5,187 nucleotides of DNA from Deltaproteobacteria bacterium (GTDB taxonomy: Bacteria; Desulfobacterota; DSM-4660; Desulfatiglandales; B25-G16): positions 1,585,526-1,590,712 of the forward strand of contig CP070752.1 of assembly GCA_020348625.1 (NCBI GenBank), read 5' to 3'. The position numbers and the translations under genes were made by a program. Below the pieces are notes generated by a model. That model had not been told where the DNA came from, searched no databases, and saw only the letters and a list, made by a program, of their open reading frames with translations. This document shows, one piece after another, positions 4,312 to 5,187 of the stretch (its first letter is position 1; every line of letters begins with the position of its first letter).

Positions 4312-5187
4312 CTACCCGCGGTCTTCTTGAGCCGCCAGGCCGACAGCCGCCTGGAAATAACCATCGATTCCTGGTGGCAAGGCCGTAAAACGCACGCTAA
4401 AGACCCTTGTCTCGTCGTCGTACCGAACCATCACCTTCCCGTAGAAATCTTTGGAGCAGAGCTCTTCGCTCACGTCCACAAGGTTGAGCTTGAGATTTGT
4501 CAACGGATCCAATTCCGTCTGAAGGCGCAACTCCCCAGACTTGCGCGCAAGTCGAAGAATGGTGCCCGCGAACACCCCCTTGCCCATATGCTTTCCGTCA
4601 AGTATAGTGTACTTAATCCGAATTTCCCGGGCCAGGGTAATAAGAACCGGAGGTTTGTCCCTAAGGGTGAGGTTGTATTGACCACCGATGCCTCCCACCT
4701 CGTAGATCGTAAGCGATGTTTCAGCTCCCTTAGGATGGACCTGCAGCTGCTGGTTGATCTGAAGGACCTCGCCCGCCTCTTTGCGAACCGATTCACTGAT
4801 CAGGATCTGTCCTCCAACGGTGTATGACTCAATTCGGCCCGTCATATTGACACCGCTCCCCACCACGCCATACTTACTTCGTTTAATCGAACCGACATTG
4901 CCAACGATCACCTCGGCCTCGTTCAGGCCGATCCCCGTCTCGAGCTCGGGCAGGCCCTGTTTGCGGTTCTGTGCATTCACTTCCGCCATGGCGTTCTGCA
5001 TTGCAATAGCGCAGGCGATGGCCCGCTGTGCACGGTCAGGCATCTGCTGGGGCGCACCGAAGATGACCAAGAGGGCGTCACCAATGATTTCGATGATGGT
5101 ACCGCTGTACTGAAAGGTCAGGTTCACCATGGCCTCAAAGTAGATGTTGAGCATTTGAACCACCTGCTCGGGCTCGAGACGCTCGGA
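4312..5187 (-). CDS. Class III nucleotide cyclase with PilZ-like C-terminal domain (5'-truncated by window edge)
   Basis: The frame is open from the window edge (SERLEPEQ, then VVQMLNIYF) to a TAG at 4314-4312, so 291 residues are visible and the GTG at 5163 is just an internal codon. The C-terminal two-thirds of a class III cyclase domain is clear. IIGDALLVIFGAP contains the second metal-binding Asp (codon 5079-5077). GIGLNEAEVIVGNVGS follows, then YGVVGSGVNMTGRIES with the transition-state Asn and Arg, and YTVGGQILIS. The first metal Asp lies outside the window. At the base-specifying positions I see Glu where adenylyl cyclases carry Lys (IIEIIGD) and Gly after Tyr (KYGVVG), which points away from a standard ATP pattern. 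About 4339-4671 encodes a second domain that looks PilZ-like (GKGVFAGTILRL, LKLNLVD, VRFTALPP). It lacks a clear c-di-GMP-binding RxxxR or D/NxSxxG motif. It is probably a sensor-linked signalling enzyme. Confidence 0.88.
   Translation of the reverse strand, partial: SERLEPEQVVQMLNIYFEAMVNLTFQYSGTIIEIIGDALLVIFGAPQQMPDRAQRAIACAIAMQNAMAEVNAQNRKQGLPELETGIGLNEAEVIVGNVGSIKRSKYGVVGSGVNMTGRIESYTVGGQILISESVRKEAGEVLQINQQLQVHPKGAETSLTIYEVGGIGGQYNLTLRDKPPVLITLAREIRIKYTILDGKHMGKGVFAGTILRLARKSGELRLQTELDPLTNLKLNLVDVSEELCSKDFYGKVMVRYDDETRVFSVRFTALPPGIDGYFQAAVGLAAQEDRG

Noticed and set aside
4186..4827. 213-codon open frame on the plus strand
   Set aside because: It is antisense to the cyclase gene, whose catalytic motifs are unmistakable; the plus-strand product shows no recognisable domain.

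Overview
The window reads as a signalling and redox region from a Gram-negative-type, mid-GC bacterium. Its TPR/cyclase proteins and its selenocysteine-type gene would fit a deltaproteobacterium (Desulfobacterota) or a related environmental lineage. That placement is inference, because no taxonomic marker gene is present. UGA ends at least four other genes here, so the standard code is in use.

Layout, left to right. (1) 3-458 (+) is the 3' end of a TPR protein whose C-terminal tail matches the nucleotide-cyclase/TPR family. (2) 459-710 (+) is an in-frame fragment after the stop codon. It resembles the segment that precedes the TPR array in the same family, so it looks like a relic of a second copy. 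(3) 707-992 holds a good sigma70-like promoter and a two-tier hairpin, upstream of a small two-helix membrane protein (993-1226). (4) 1227-1626 has no gene I can support. (5) 4083 down to 1627 (-) is a four-gene cluster: an exported thioredoxin-fold selenoprotein, a cyclic-nucleotide-binding/TM/rhodanese fusion, a MauE/DoxX-type membrane protein, and a small lipoprotein. (6) 4084-4311 is the promoter region of that cluster. (7) 5187 to 4312 (-) is the 3' part of a class III nucleotide cyclase with a PilZ-like C-terminal domain.

The main discovery is the thioredoxin-like gene at 4083-3502. By ordinary rules it looks like two short ORFs. The two halves lie in the same frame, separated by one UGA at 3831-3829, exactly where the first cysteine of a CPSC active site belongs. 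A perfect 6-bp hairpin with a G in its 5-nt apical loop lies 28 nt downstream, inside the window known for bacterial SECIS elements. The best reading is one 193-residue exported selenoprotein with a U-P-S-C redox site.

Taken together, the four minus-strand genes look like an envelope thiol-redox module: a selenocysteine thioredoxin-fold protein, a membrane protein with a CGC motif, a (catalytically Cys-less) rhodanese domain outside the membrane, and a lipoprotein. The module carries a cytoplasmic cyclic-nucleotide sensor domain and lies beside a nucleotide cyclase. Control of redox function across the membrane by cAMP or cGMP is an inference from domain order and neighbourhood, not something the sequence proves.
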